Counted from the first letter of the stretch, positions 46,219 to 55,617 are shown. The stretch: DNA of 64,000 nucleotides from Acinetobacter sp. Ac_5812 (GCF_013072695.1 NZ_LXUK01000012.1:248546-312545); one strand, 5' to 3'. The notes: generated from the letters alone by a model not told the origin. Made by a program: numbers and translations.

Positions 46219-47319
46219 TTGATTACAAGTTATGAGATAGAGTTTTTGCCTGTTGGAAATGGGGAAAAAAGTGGAGATTGCATACTTTTTCATTACGTTG
46301 AAGATAATGTAGAAAAAATCATTGCCTATGATGGTGGAACTCAAACATCTGGCAAAGCTATGGTTGAACATATTAAAAAATACTATGGTATGGATAAGAT
46401 TGACTATCTTATCAATTCACATCCTGACGGTGATCATGTTTCTGGATTAACATATGTGCTGGAAAATATGAAAGTTGGTGAAGTTTGGATCCATCAACCG
46501 TGGAAATATAGTGCAGAGATTCTAGATCTATTTCATGATGGACGTATGACTGCAAATAGTCTTAGTGAACGTATGAAAACTAAATTGAGACTTGCACATC
46601 GTGTGTATGAACTAGCTATACAGCAATCTATTCCAGTGTATGAACCTTATGCAGGCGCACAAATTGGACCATTTACAGTTCTGTCTCCTGATGAAGATTG
46701 GTACAAAAATACATTAGTACCAGACTTTTCAAAAACTCCACCAAAAGCAAAAATGGTTTTTGAAAATATTATGGATGGCTTAGAAAATCTTGTTGAAACA
46801 GTTGCGAAGCTACTAGAGGAATCATGGACTGATGAGAATCTTCCTAATAACGTTCAAACTTCAGCAGAAAATAATAGTAGTGTAGTGCTATATGCAAATT
46901 TATTAGGACGCGGATTCGTACTTACTGGTGATAGTGGTGTCGAAGCTATTGATAGAGCTTGTATTTTTGCTGAACAAAACAATTTAAGACTGAAAGAGGA
47001 TTTAAAGTTTGTTCAAGTACCACATCACGGTAGTCGGAGAAATGTATCTACTACTGTACTAAACCGTTTATTAGGTGAGCCGATCAATTTTGATGCGCAT
47101 AATCTTATTTTAAATAAGACGGCATTTGTATCAGCATCCCAATCCTCTAAAAAGCATCCAAGAGATCGTGTTGTGAATGCTTTTATGCGTAGAGGGTTTA
47201 AAGTTATTGCAACTAAAGGAAGTACAAAACGACATTATAATGGAATGCCTGAACGAGCTGGCTGGGGTTCAGTAACCCCATTAGAGTTTTCCTATGAAGT
47301 AGATGATACTGATAATTAA
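46219..47319 (+). CDS. ComEC-type metallo-beta-lactamase-fold (MBL) hydrolase
   Basis: Standalone soluble MBL enzyme of 366 aa. Metal ligands: HPDGDH at 68-73, the LTGDSG Asp at about 237 and VPHHGSRRN at about 262. This set, with the HHGS motif, matches the C-terminal nuclease-like domain of ComEC/Rec2 rather than antibiotic-hydrolysing lactamases. Start is TTG with a GGGG stretch upstream; no earlier ATG. Divergent partner is the frameshifted membrane protein. A related enzyme is encoded at 62518-63702. Likely phosphodiesterase or nuclease; substrate unknown. Confidence 0.85.
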   Translation: MITSYEIEFLPVGNGEKSGDCILFHYVEDNVEKIIAYDGGTQTSGKAMVEHIKKYYGMDKIDYLINSHPDGDHVSGLTYVLENMKVGEVWIHQPWKYSAEILDLFHDGRMTANSLSERMKTKLRLAHRVYELAIQQSIPVYEPYAGAQIGPFTVLSPDEDWYKNTLVPDFSKTPPKAKMVFENIMDGLENLVETVAKLLEESWTDENLPNNVQTSAENNSSVVLYANLLGRGFVLTGDSGVEAIDRACIFAEQNNLRLKEDLKFVQVPHHGSRRNVSTTVLNRLLGEPINFDAHNLILNKTAFVSASQSSKKHPRDRVVNAFMRRGFKVIATKGSTKRHYNGMPERAGWGSVTPLEFSYEVDDTDN

Positions 47320-47376
47320 GTTTTCTAAAATTAACTACAACAAAGCTTATGCAAAATCTCATGATTTAATTCGCGA

Positions 47377-47411
47377 TAAAAAAACAGCCTGTCTATGACA
47401 GGCAGTTTTTT
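47377..47411. terminator. bidirectional terminator between MBL and alpA genes
   Basis: GCCTGTC / GACAGGC stem flanked by A and T runs, between convergent genes. Confidence 0.8.
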
Positions 47412-47418
47412 ATACTGC

Positions 47419-47676
47419 TTAATTATTTTTCTGCTCAAGCCACTCATGGATCTGGCTTTCAGTCCAAGTCGGCATACTTGAGGTCAGGTATGTCGGTGCG
47501 GGAAAGTCTCCTCGACGTACCATCTTCCAAAAAGTAGATTCTGCAATATTTAACAAACCTTTGCTGGCAGACTTATTTGAGAGTCTTCTTCTGCGGCCAC
47601 CACGATCCACATAGTCCTTTGCGGGACGTTCAGGATAGTTGACCAAATCTCTAACACGATAACGATGCTCTAGCAT
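47419..47676 (-). CDS. AlpA family transcriptional regulator / excisionase-like
   Basis: 85-aa MerR-like winged helix protein. The helix-turn-helix is in IAESTFWKMVRRGDFPAP, followed by MPTWTESQIHEWLEQKN, the AlpA signature. In integrative elements AlpA activates excision or replication genes. An extended basic N-terminus (GGRRRRLSNKSASK) is somewhat unusual. Confidence 0.85.
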   Translation of the reverse strand: MLEHRYRVRDLVNYPERPAKDYVDRGGRRRRLSNKSASKGLLNIAESTFWKMVRRGDFPAPTYLTSSMPTWTESQIHEWLEQKNN

Positions 47677-47869
47677 GGTATATGATTCCAGTAATAAATT
47701 GACATTTAAGTTATGAATCTAATTGGCTAGATCCTTTCTAACTTGCTATGCCACAATCATATCGATCCATGTCCATGATTTTAATAATTCTAGTTAAGTA
47801 AAGATTTACTATACTATAGTGATATAAAACGTATCTGATAAATAACAGAATAATTGAGGTGGAAGTTTT

Positions 47870-48769
47870 ATGGCTTATGTAGATCAAAATGAATTATTTG
47901 TATTTGTTTTTGAGGTATGCCAAGGGTTTCTTAACTACTGTACGAAAGCTACATATGAGCATGATATCGAAGCACCCGATAGGGATGATTTGGGGCTAGC
48001 TTATTTGCAAGAGATTCAGAGGAATTTTAAGGAAGAGGAGTTACAACAAATTGTTGAACTCATGGAGCAGCCTATTATTGTTAAAAGATATAATAAAACG
48101 TATTCAAGTCATGACTTTTTAGAAGTTTTAAGTCTCATCTTTGAGCTGATAGAACAATTTGATGAGCTCTCAGATAAAGAGATAAAAAAAGCGTATAAAG
48201 AAATAATTATTCAGTATGCTGAGATGGATGTAGATATTCTTTTTAGCAAGAAAATTCATACTAGAATAAGAGGAGTGCGTGGAGCAAATAAACGGTATCA
48301 AAAGAACCTATATAAAAAGCATCAAGTGATTTTTGACTTTATGCTGAATAAAGCTCAAGCCCAAGGCAAATGGGATAATCTGAATACAGCTGTAGACAGT
48401 GTCTTACCAGAATTAGACCTTGTACTTAAGCAATTTGATAAAAAGTGGATAGAAACCCAATTAGAAGAAAAAATGAAAACTCTAGAAGAGCTTCAGCAAG
48501 AGTTCAAACAATTTAAAGTAAATCCGCCAAGCTACAAACTAGGTTCAGGCTTAATCATAACTGCAACTCGAGAGCAGACCTATATCAATAAAATTAGACA
48601 ACTTAGAGTTACATGCCGAGAGCTTCAAAACGCCTTGCAGATTGATGACCCATCAATTTTGCTGAAGAAGCAGCTTCCATTTAATACAGCTTATCAGCCT
48701 GAAGTGATCAAAAATTTATTACGTAAACAACCTGACTTTCTCACTCAAATATTAGACATGCCAAAGTAA
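47870..48769 (+). CDS. hypothetical helical protein (299 aa)
   Basis: Not recognised. Almost entirely alpha-helical and charged, with a predicted coiled coil at about 200-225 (EEKMKTLEELQQEFKQFK). No membrane spans. It precedes the large Gp2-like gene and may be part of the same replication or maintenance unit of the island. Confidence 0.65.
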   Translation: MAYVDQNELFVFVFEVCQGFLNYCTKATYEHDIEAPDRDDLGLAYLQEIQRNFKEEELQQIVELMEQPIIVKRYNKTYSSHDFLEVLSLIFELIEQFDELSDKEIKKAYKEIIIQYAEMDVDILFSKKIHTRIRGVRGANKRYQKNLYKKHQVIFDFMLNKAQAQGKWDNLNTAVDSVLPELDLVLKQFDKKWIETQLEEKMKTLEELQQEFKQFKVNPPSYKLGSGLIITATREQTYINKIRQLRVTCRELQNALQIDDPSILLKKQLPFNTAYQPEVIKNLLRKQPDFLTQILDMPK

Positions 48770-48994
48770 TCTTGGCCTAAATACATTAGAAAACTGCAAA
48801 CGGAAGTGAGGAGTTTAATAGCAGGGGGCTGCACATTTTTGTACAGATTTTTTTGATTAGGACTAGATAGGGCTCTGTTATTTTAGTTAAAACTCGTGTG
48901 ATTCTATTTGAAAATAACTGTGATTAATAGGAAGTTGTAATGTAGTATTAAATTAAATTAGCCTTTGCTATGAAAGCATTTGAATAGGATTTAT

Positions 48995-51418
48995 ATGGAT
49001 TTTCAAGAAAAAATTTCTAATGATGATTTTTTTAAGTTGATGAAACATCGAATCTTCTCATGCTATTCAAAACGTACTACCTCGACTTTGCGGGAAGGTA
49101 TAATTTTCAAAGAAACCATAGATGCTTTAAAGCTGTTAGAGAACTTTGCTTTTGAGATTAAAGATAGTGTGTGGGAGAAAGATTCATTAGTTTTAAAATG
49201 TGTATACCCAGAGATTAAAAAGCAATTTAATGATCTACGTTTGAAAGCATATTTATTCCCACACCCCGAAATGTTCAATCATTTATTTTTTCAAAGTGTG
49301 TATGGGGCATATAGACTTTTTGATCAAATACTAGAGAGCGAAATTCGAAAAGACAATTCTCTTAATTCTTCCGCCCAGATGCAAAAAAAGATTGAATTGG
49401 TATATTTAAAGAGAGCATTTGTTGTAGATAAACCTAGGGGTGTCGACACTACGACTTTTGGAATTATGCTAGAACAGAATAAATTTCTTGAAGATTTATT
49501 GTGGGTGATTTCTCAAATTCAGAATCGAATTGATCGAGGTATCCATAGGCAGTTAGCACAAGAGGAAAATGTATTTAATAATTTCAATCAGCAGACGAGA
49601 GTTTTTGATGACTTATTACGAAAACATAAGTCTGTTTATGTGTTGGTGTTAGATATTTACTTTGAGAGCTTCTTCAAGTCATTATCAGAGCCGACTTCGG
49701 TATCAGGGGAGTTGAAAATACATCAGATTGAACAGATTCGTATGATTCTGGCCCAGCTTGCTCCCCTCCATGGGATCATTAAGATCGAGACCCATTTCAA
49801 AGAAGGGCTGAATTTACATTGTGTTTTAATGTTTGAACCTACTAAAGGTTTTTCAGAAAAAAATACAATAGAGATGTTAAGGCGGTATCTCCAACAGGTT
49901 ATAGGAAATTTAAATCATATTGATATTCGAAATTGGAATACAGTAATCAAAAAAAATTATTCTAAAACTGCTGTAGGTCTTATCAGGGCCTCACAACCCA
50001 AGAATGTTGCAGCATTCAAATACTGGATCTTAAGCTTTTTCTATACGCTTGATTTACATATTGAGCCCTATTTGCCAAGGCAATTAAAAAATCATTTGGC
50101 TATTAACGCAAATTTAGACTTCTACATCAATGCGGTTGTGGCGCAGAGTGAGAATCAGAGTCGCAAGCATGACATTACCGTGGAGAATGCCTTAAAGGAT
50201 TTAGAAAAAGCGAATAAAGCTTTGCAGAAAATAGTTCAGCCCTTTTTCTCAGAGAAAGATGAAAAAAATGTTTGGAACACTAAGAGCTTATCTAACGTAA
50301 GTAAAGGCTATATAGAAGCAGTAATGCACTACTATCGAGAGATTGAATCTGATGAGCAAAAGCTTCAATCTATGATGCATATTGAGATTTTTATTGAAAC
50401 ATTGATAACTGCCCAATTTAAGGCATTTGATCTAAATGATTCTTTAGATCAAGATCAACTGACAGTGCAGCTTTTACGTCGGGCAATAACTCGTCTTGGT
50501 CAGAGATTTCTTTTACTAGGAAAAATTCAGGTAGAAAATGAATACTTTATTAAAACAATACATTATTCAAAGCTGTACGAATCTGAGGCTTTTCAAATAA
50601 GTAAGCAAATTTTCACGCAAATCGTAAATGGGCATAATCCTAAAGAGATAGTTGTTTACACACAATCTTATGTATCTGCCTTGCGTAATACTTTTACACA
50701 AGATTATGTCTGTTATGACAGAAAGACAATTAAAGAAATGAGAACGGATGCGTACTGGAAATATAAAAAGCGAATAAATGCAGCGAATGTCTTGTTCAAA
50801 GAATTGATGAAACAAGATTGTTTAATTTATAGAATGACTGTTGAATTGATTCCAGAAGTTGGACATATTCCTCAAGCTGAGTTAGCTGTTTTGTGGACTG
50901 CTTTTTTACATCAAGCACAACGGGCAGAGCCCCTATCATGGAAGACAGGCTACTTTGGATTATGGAGTAAAAATAATGAAGGACATTTTTATGCTGATGT
51001 CTTTTTTGTGCTGGATCATCGAGCATTTGCTGATAAAAATTCGATACCTCGATTGTTAAATAAAAAGTGGTGTAACTTTGTAAAGGATAAAGCTCAGTCA
51101 AAGCTAAATTGGGATGAAAATCCTAAGTTTAAAATTTGTAAAGTAGAAGGCAAACCAATGATGCAGGCCAATAAGGAGTATTTTTTGGAGCACTTGCTTA
51201 TTGAGTCAACCAATAAAGAAAGGAAGATAGATTTCTTAAAAAAAGTTATTCCAACTTTCTTAAGCCATAGTGTTTTTATAGAAAATACTATGGCAGCTGA
51301 AGAACATAGACAAGCAGAAACAGACTCAAAACTTTTGATAAAAAGTAGTATCGCTGCGACGAAGAAAAAGAGGGCTACATCCAACAAAAAACTGGAAAAA
51401 ATTTCCAGCTCATCTTAA
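48995..51418 (+). CDS. large protein with two degenerate inovirus Gp2/YagK-like domains (807 aa)
   Basis: Tentative. Two segments resemble the Gp2/YagK domain of the shorter protein encoded at 51701. Segment 1, about residues 210-310, has a strand (YVLVLDIYFESF), helix, then a KIETHFKEGLNLHCVLMFEP core in which only one His of the expected HxH pair remains. Segment 2, about 610-690, has RMTVELIPEVG, a helix and GYFGLWSKNNEGHFYADVFF, where the second His is replaced by Asp. The linker is helical. ATG at 48995 with AGGAT upstream; a TTG at 48980 is the alternative. Catalysis by a HUH mechanism seems lost in both copies; a structural or regulatory role is possible. Confidence 0.55.
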   Translation: MDFQEKISNDDFFKLMKHRIFSCYSKRTTSTLREGIIFKETIDALKLLENFAFEIKDSVWEKDSLVLKCVYPEIKKQFNDLRLKAYLFPHPEMFNHLFFQSVYGAYRLFDQILESEIRKDNSLNSSAQMQKKIELVYLKRAFVVDKPRGVDTTTFGIMLEQNKFLEDLLWVISQIQNRIDRGIHRQLAQEENVFNNFNQQTRVFDDLLRKHKSVYVLVLDIYFESFFKSLSEPTSVSGELKIHQIEQIRMILAQLAPLHGIIKIETHFKEGLNLHCVLMFEPTKGFSEKNTIEMLRRYLQQVIGNLNHIDIRNWNTVIKKNYSKTAVGLIRASQPKNVAAFKYWILSFFYTLDLHIEPYLPRQLKNHLAINANLDFYINAVVAQSENQSRKHDITVENALKDLEKANKALQKIVQPFFSEKDEKNVWNTKSLSNVSKGYIEAVMHYYREIESDEQKLQSMMHIEIFIETLITAQFKAFDLNDSLDQDQLTVQLLRRAITRLGQRFLLLGKIQVENEYFIKTIHYSKLYESEAFQISKQIFTQIVNGHNPKEIVVYTQSYVSALRNTFTQDYVCYDRKTIKEMRTDAYWKYKKRINAANVLFKELMKQDCLIYRMTVELIPEVGHIPQAELAVLWTAFLHQAQRAEPLSWKTGYFGLWSKNNEGHFYADVFFVLDHRAFADKNSIPRLLNKKWCNFVKDKAQSKLNWDENPKFKICKVEGKPMMQANKEYFLEHLLIESTNKERKIDFLKKVIPTFLSHSVFIENTMAAEEHRQAETDSKLLIKSSIAATKKKRATSNKKLEKISSSS

Positions 51419-51658
51419 GTGAGCCATAAGAATGCAGATGAACCATAACGTAACTTAAGCTTGTAAGATTTATTATAGACTTCTGTGATATGTGGGAATG
51501 CATATAGTTTAAGTGCTCGTGTACTACGGTCTTTTACTTTATGGAATTTACTGGGTTATTAATATAATGAATATATCTCTTTAATATCTTAAGTAATATT
51601 GCTTTATTCATAATCAATTCATTACATATCATAAGTACATTCTGTAAAACTTCAATAA

Positions 51659-51695
51659 CTTCCTAGTTGTATGTAGTTCAAAACAAACTAGGAAG
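51659..51695. promoter_or_regulatory. inverted repeat enclosing the ribosome binding site
   Basis: CTTCCTAGTT (51659-51668) pairs perfectly with AACTAGGAAG (51686-51695). The right arm contains the AGGA ribosome binding site, five bases before the ATG at 51701. It could be a repressor operator or an mRNA hairpin that hides the start site. Confidence 0.6.
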
Positions 51696-51700
51696 CATCA

Positions 51701-52618
51701 ATGAATACATCTACTCCTACTCTTAATGAATCTAAAGTATTAATGGATATAGATAACTTCATTACCTCTATGTCGTATAAGAGATACACTGAGCAAGGTT
51801 TTAAAGATGGTTTAATACAACTCACTACTCAATTTAAGGCAATCTATCAATCCCACTTACGATATGCCCAAAGTATTGAGACTTTTCATTCTTTGACGAA
51901 AGCTATTGATAAAATGTTGAATGGTGAAGATATCTCTGCTGTAAAGCATCTTAATCCTATGCAAATGTCTCGTTTATTAGAGTTGCTACATTACGGGAAG
52001 TTAAATTTTGCACTTGAGATGATAGGGTTAAAAGCCCAAGAGCAACGTAATCAGCGTAGTCTTCGCGAGTATCTACAACAACTAACTCAACATTACTCCA
52101 AACTATTATTTATTCGTATAGATTTGAGTGTTGAGCTTAAACATCAGCATACTGTAGATATTGAGCAATTTAATGCCTATCTACGCACTTTTATAAATAG
52201 AGTGCAAAACCAAGATACTTGTTTTAAAGGTCTACAAGGTTATGCATGGGCTTTAGAACAAGGCGCAACTAAGGGTTATCACTGTCATGTCTTACTGATC
52301 TATGATGGACATAAACACCAAAAAGATTTTGGTATGGCAATACAGGTTGGACAGTGCTGGAGTGAGATAACAGCGAACAAAGGTTATTACTTTATCTCTA
52401 ACTCCCCTGAGTACAAGGAGCAATTTCAAAAAAAGGGTAAATTGGGAATTGGTATGATCCATAGGAATAAGCCTGAGCAAATTCAGAACGCCATCAATGC
52501 AGCTATGTATTTGGTAAATCCAGAAAAAGATAACCAACATCTTCGAGCTAGAACTCCAAGGATGCGTAGCTTTGGCAAAGGGCAGTACGAGCTTAATAAG
52601 CGTAGAGGGACTATTTAA
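51701..52618 (+). CDS. YagK/YfjJ domain protein (inovirus Gp2-like replication protein)
   Basis: 305 aa. The key motif GYHCHVLLIYDG at 192-203 gives an HxH pair (His194, His196) on a beta strand, as in HUH-type rolling-circle initiators and the DUF3296 (YagK/YfjJ) family. Flanking features LLFIRIDLSVELKHQH and FGKGQYELNKRRG also belong to the family. Such proteins occur in integrated inovirus-like and P4-like elements together with AlpA and an integrase, as here. Confidence 0.8.
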   Translation: MNTSTPTLNESKVLMDIDNFITSMSYKRYTEQGFKDGLIQLTTQFKAIYQSHLRYAQSIETFHSLTKAIDKMLNGEDISAVKHLNPMQMSRLLELLHYGKLNFALEMIGLKAQEQRNQRSLREYLQQLTQHYSKLLFIRIDLSVELKHQHTVDIEQFNAYLRTFINRVQNQDTCFKGLQGYAWALEQGATKGYHCHVLLIYDGHKHQKDFGMAIQVGQCWSEITANKGYYFISNSPEYKEQFQKKGKLGIGMIHRNKPEQIQNAINAAMYLVNPEKDNQHLRARTPRMRSFGKGQYELNKRRGTI

Positions 52619-52657
52619 GCTGAGTAAAAGCGTTCAACAGGAAAGATGGTAAGAAAG

Positions 52658-52693
52658 TAGGATGTGTAATGTATTACTGCAATACGCATCCTA
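52658..52693. terminator. hairpin between convergent genes
   Basis: TAGGATG...GTATT pairs with AATACGCATCCTA around ACTGC, with a bulge. No strong T run, so a terminator role is only possible. Confidence 0.35.
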
Positions 52694-52735
52694 TGTAATA
52701 ATAATTAATCTAATCAATACAGCTATCTTTGGGAG

Positions 52736-53500
52736 TTAGGAAGCTTTAAGCCGAATATACATATGATAAATTTGAGATGAGTCATTCGGTTTACGTTTAT
52801 CTATTTCCAGATAATTTAAATTTTCTACTAATGCACTTAGTTTCTCATAGCCGTAACTACGAGGGTCAAAGGAAGGATCACTTTTAATCATATATCCGCC
52901 TACTCCAGATAGAGCAGCCCAGTCTGAATCTTTCGATGAAGCATTAATGGCAACTTTTAGTGCATCTTTTAACTTTTTATCTTTAGATAAGGTAACTTTT
53001 TTAGGTACTTTGGGCTGTTTCTGATCCTCTGTTTCAGTTGATGCTACTTCTTCAACTTTAGGTGTAAGATTTTCAACAAAAATAAATTGATCACATGCAA
53101 CTATGAAGGCATTCGGAGTCTTTTTTTCTCCAAACCCATATACAACTAATCCATTTTCTCGAATTCTTGTTGCTAATCTTGTAAAGTCACTATCTGAAGA
53201 GATCAAGCAGAACCCATCTAAATGACTTTGATGCAGTAGGTCCATTGCATCAATGATTAGAGCAGAGTCGGTTGCATTTTTCCCTGATGTATAGCTGAAT
53301 TGTTGGACTGGTTGAATTGCATGTTTATGTAATTCTTCTTTCCATGATTTTAAGTTTGGTTTAGTCCAATCACCATAGATTCTTTTGATGTGGGCTGTGC
53401 CAAAACGAGCGATTTCTTTTAGTAAGTTTTCACAAACAGAAGCTTGAGCATTGTCAGCATCGATCAAGACTGCAAGTTTTAAATTATTTGTTTCAGACAT
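52736..53500 (-). CDS. NYN-domain ribonuclease with OST-HTH (LabA/DUF88 family)
   Basis: Probable RNA-processing PIN-like nuclease. NYN acidic residues: LAVLIDADNAQ near the N-terminus, NATDSALIIDAMDLL (about 78) and CLISSDSDFTRLA (about 100). After a charged linker the C-terminal ~70 residues form an OST-HTH/LOTUS RNA-binding domain (LKVAINASSKDSDWAALSGV, SYGYEKLSALVENLNYLE). ATG at 53500 preferred over TTG at 53530. Often found in mobile elements and defence islands. Confidence 0.85.
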   Translation of the reverse strand: MSETNNLKLAVLIDADNAQASVCENLLKEIARFGTAHIKRIYGDWTKPNLKSWKEELHKHAIQPVQQFSYTSGKNATDSALIIDAMDLLHQSHLDGFCLISSDSDFTRLATRIRENGLVVYGFGEKKTPNAFIVACDQFIFVENLTPKVEEVASTETEDQKQPKVPKKVTLSKDKKLKDALKVAINASSKDSDWAALSGVGGYMIKSDPSFDPRSYGYEKLSALVENLNYLEIDKRKPNDSSQIYHMYIRLKAS

Positions 53501-53666
53501 TGATTGATTTTCTATCAAGAAATTAATCAAATCTATAATGAAATAATAATAAATACAACAACTTGTTGTTTCTATTGTTTCAAATATATTTTTGTACTAT
53601 GTTAATTTTATAAAATTAACATAGTCTGGATTAGAGTTTTATTGGCGTGCGCCTATTATCATAAAA

Positions 53667-54236
53667 TCATTCTTCGGCAAGGGCTTGATAAGTAAGTTTG
53701 CCATGTGTGGTATACAAATAAACTTCTTTGATTTCTTCAGCAGTACACCCCTTTAAAACAAGTTTAAATACATCTCCGTAATAAGACACATTTGGAAATT
53801 TAGCTGTAAATGGTTCTAGACCAACGACTTTACAGTTTGGATTGTCCATTTCAACCTTATCAATGACATCGTTTACCTCAGAGACCACTTTCAAACGAGT
53901 GGTGTCATAAATGGTTTGTGTGACTACGATAAAGTTTGGAGGAGAACCAATAGGGCGGAACTTAACTTCTACAGCTTCACTTGGTAGCAGTTCGCGCTTA
54001 AGTTGAGGTGGGGGAATATCAGTATTATCAGCTCCTGTATAAATACTGTCTGGATCATAACGATCATGGGCAATTGCAGCAGCTTCGGCTTCCTGCTCTT
54101 TCAATTGCTGCTTGGAATCATCTTGGATAGGAGTATTAGTTGATTCGCTTGTAATATCTGGCGAGGAAGGTTCTGGTGTTTTATGACAGGCTGTTAGAGT
54201 CACTAGAATGACAGCCGTAATGAAGATCTGTTTCAT
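53667..54236 (-). CDS. putative outer-membrane or periplasmic lipoprotein
   Basis: Lipoprotein signal MKQIFITAVILVTLTAC with lipobox LTAC; start at ATG 54236 behind AAAAGGAAA. The mature protein has an acidic low-complexity linker, then a ~110-residue alpha/beta domain. Not recognised. Encoded downstream of a second secreted protein gene, both on the minus strand. Confidence 0.7.
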   Translation of the reverse strand: MKQIFITAVILVTLTACHKTPEPSSPDITSESTNTPIQDDSKQQLKEQEAEAAAIAHDRYDPDSIYTGADNTDIPPPQLKRELLPSEAVEVKFRPIGSPPNFIVVTQTIYDTTRLKVVSEVNDVIDKVEMDNPNCKVVGLEPFTAKFPNVSYYGDVFKLVLKGCTAEEIKEVYLYTTHGKLTYQALAEE

Positions 54237-54285
54237 GACAGAATTTCCTTTTAATTCGAGAATGGATGACACAAAGATTGCTTGT

Positions 54286-54702
54286 TTACTGAGAACTAAA
54301 CTGGGTACGTTGGACGTACTTCAGAACAGCTATACCTTTGATGTACAACCATCTGTCATTAATATTCTCGGCATGATAATCAAAGACCTGATAAGCAAAG
54401 TCATCAATATCAATTAACCTCTGTTCCTTTAAATCCTTACCTTCTCGAATAAGGGCATTCAGATCACCGCTATAGATGTAATAACGTAATCGATCATCTT
54501 TAGGAATAATTTGCCATTCTCTGCTAATTGCCACAAAAGCATTGCAATTTACATTGCCTTCGCAGCGTTTAATTGTTGGAGCAGAGGAAGGCTCATTAAT
54601 GAGTGACATGACTTTATTCATATCAGCATGACAAACTGAGGCGATGGATAAGCATGCTGTGACAGCACTGTATTGTAAAAATGCTTTGATTCGGTTGTTC
54701 AT
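54286..54702 (-). CDS. secreted hypothetical protein (138 aa)
   Basis: Signal peptide of about 26 residues ending CHA. The mature part contains a Cys pair in RCEGNVNCN and ends YVQRTQFSSQ. Not recognised. Probably co-transcribed with the lipoprotein gene 50 bp downstream. Confidence 0.65.
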   Translation of the reverse strand: MNNRIKAFLQYSAVTACLSIASVCHADMNKVMSLINEPSSAPTIKRCEGNVNCNAFVAISREWQIIPKDDRLRYYIYSGDLNALIREGKDLKEQRLIDIDDFAYQVFDYHAENINDRWLYIKGIAVLKYVQRTQFSSQ

Positions 54703-55383
54703 TAAATTAAATCCTGATTATTGTTGTTTATTGATTTTTAGAACGTGCAGACAGACAGCATTGCTACATTTCAGACATAGAAGTACTTCAATGACTAAAG
54801 TTTCATTGAGGAATTAGAAAAGTAAATGCCTGATCAGCGTTAAAAATGCTGTGATGCAGATCGCTTTAGTCTGTTAAATGATCTGTCTTATGTGGCGATG
54901 AGCCATGACAGAAAGGGAAAGGCGAAGAATATTTAGAAATATAAAAAACAGTCATGATTGACTCCTTTGGGTATAAAGAAGTTTCACCACATCACTGTCA
55001 AATAATGGTGGCGAAACGAAAAGGGGTTGACAGACTGATACCCAAAAAGATCAGCACACCCGAAGGTGTCCCCCTCCCGTTCCGCCGCAGAGGGGGAGAC
55101 GCAGGGTCGCCCACCAAAAAGTTAGACTTTTTAGTGTGCTTTGGGTAAACGGTCTGTCAAAACCGACTGACCATGTGGGTCAGCAGGCCCATCATAATCA
55201 TAACGATTTCATAGGTCAATTCGATTTGTCCTGATGTTCTGTATAACCCAGTAAAAAATGAACAGGCATACGATTCTAAATTATTTCAAATACATATTAC
55301 TGAAATGAAGAAATGCCAAGCAGCATCGTAATGAGATCTGCAACAGCGTTTTAAACAGTCATTTCTAACATTGGAGAACGTCC
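54703..55383. other. intergenic region with strong nested inverted repeats
   Basis: About 680 bp between divergent genes. It includes the structured element at 55027-55160 (separate entry) and a hairpin TGACC / GGGTCA just after it. An ORF at 54954-55148 lies across the structured part and is probably not a gene. Confidence 0.6.
55027..55160. repeat. nested palindromic structure, candidate oriT or structured RNA
   Basis: Outer arms TTGACAGACTGATACCCAAA (55027-55046) and its near complement at 55140-55160; next inside, AGCACAC (55053-55059) pairs with GTGTGCT (55134-55140). Two further hairpins sit in the loop: TCCCCCT/AGGGGGA (55069-55075, 55091-55097) and AAAAAGT/ACTTTTT (55116-55122, 55126-55132). 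Together they can fold into a long stem with two side hairpins. Local G+C content is much higher than in its surroundings. Confidence 0.6.
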
Positions 55384-55617
55384 ATGTCGTATTTGGAAAC
55401 AGAAGAAGAACCGTATAGTCCTCGCTTTCGCGAACCACAACCACCGCAACTCAGCCTAGCCAGTGCACCCACAACTTTGGCGATATTAGGCATGAACCTT
55501 GCCAAGTCGATAGGTTTTTCACCGATGTTGGGTGGTGTGGCAGGCGCAGCCTTAGGTGGTGTGATTTTAGTGCTGGCAGATCAAACCCGATCCAATATCA
55601 GCACACCTAAATACTGA
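55384..55617 (+). CDS. small membrane-associated ICE protein (77 aa)
   Basis: Acidic N-terminus then a Gly/Ala-rich hydrophobic helix at about 48-66 (MLGGVAGAALGGVILVLA). Good GGAG ribosome binding site. First gene of a run with DUF932, YqaJ and zinc-binding protein genes; role unknown. Confidence 0.6.
   Translation: MSYLETEEEPYSPRFREPQPPQLSLASAPTTLAILGMNLAKSIGFSPMLGGVAGAALGGVILVLADQTRSNISTPKY

Noticed and set aside
54954..55148. 64-codon ORF on plus strand
   Set aside because: It crosses the nested palindrome, has no convincing ribosome binding site, and its sequence is explained by the DNA structure.
55027..55160. Retron msr-msd region
   Set aside because: Strong hairpins suggested it, but there is no reverse transcriptase gene nearby.
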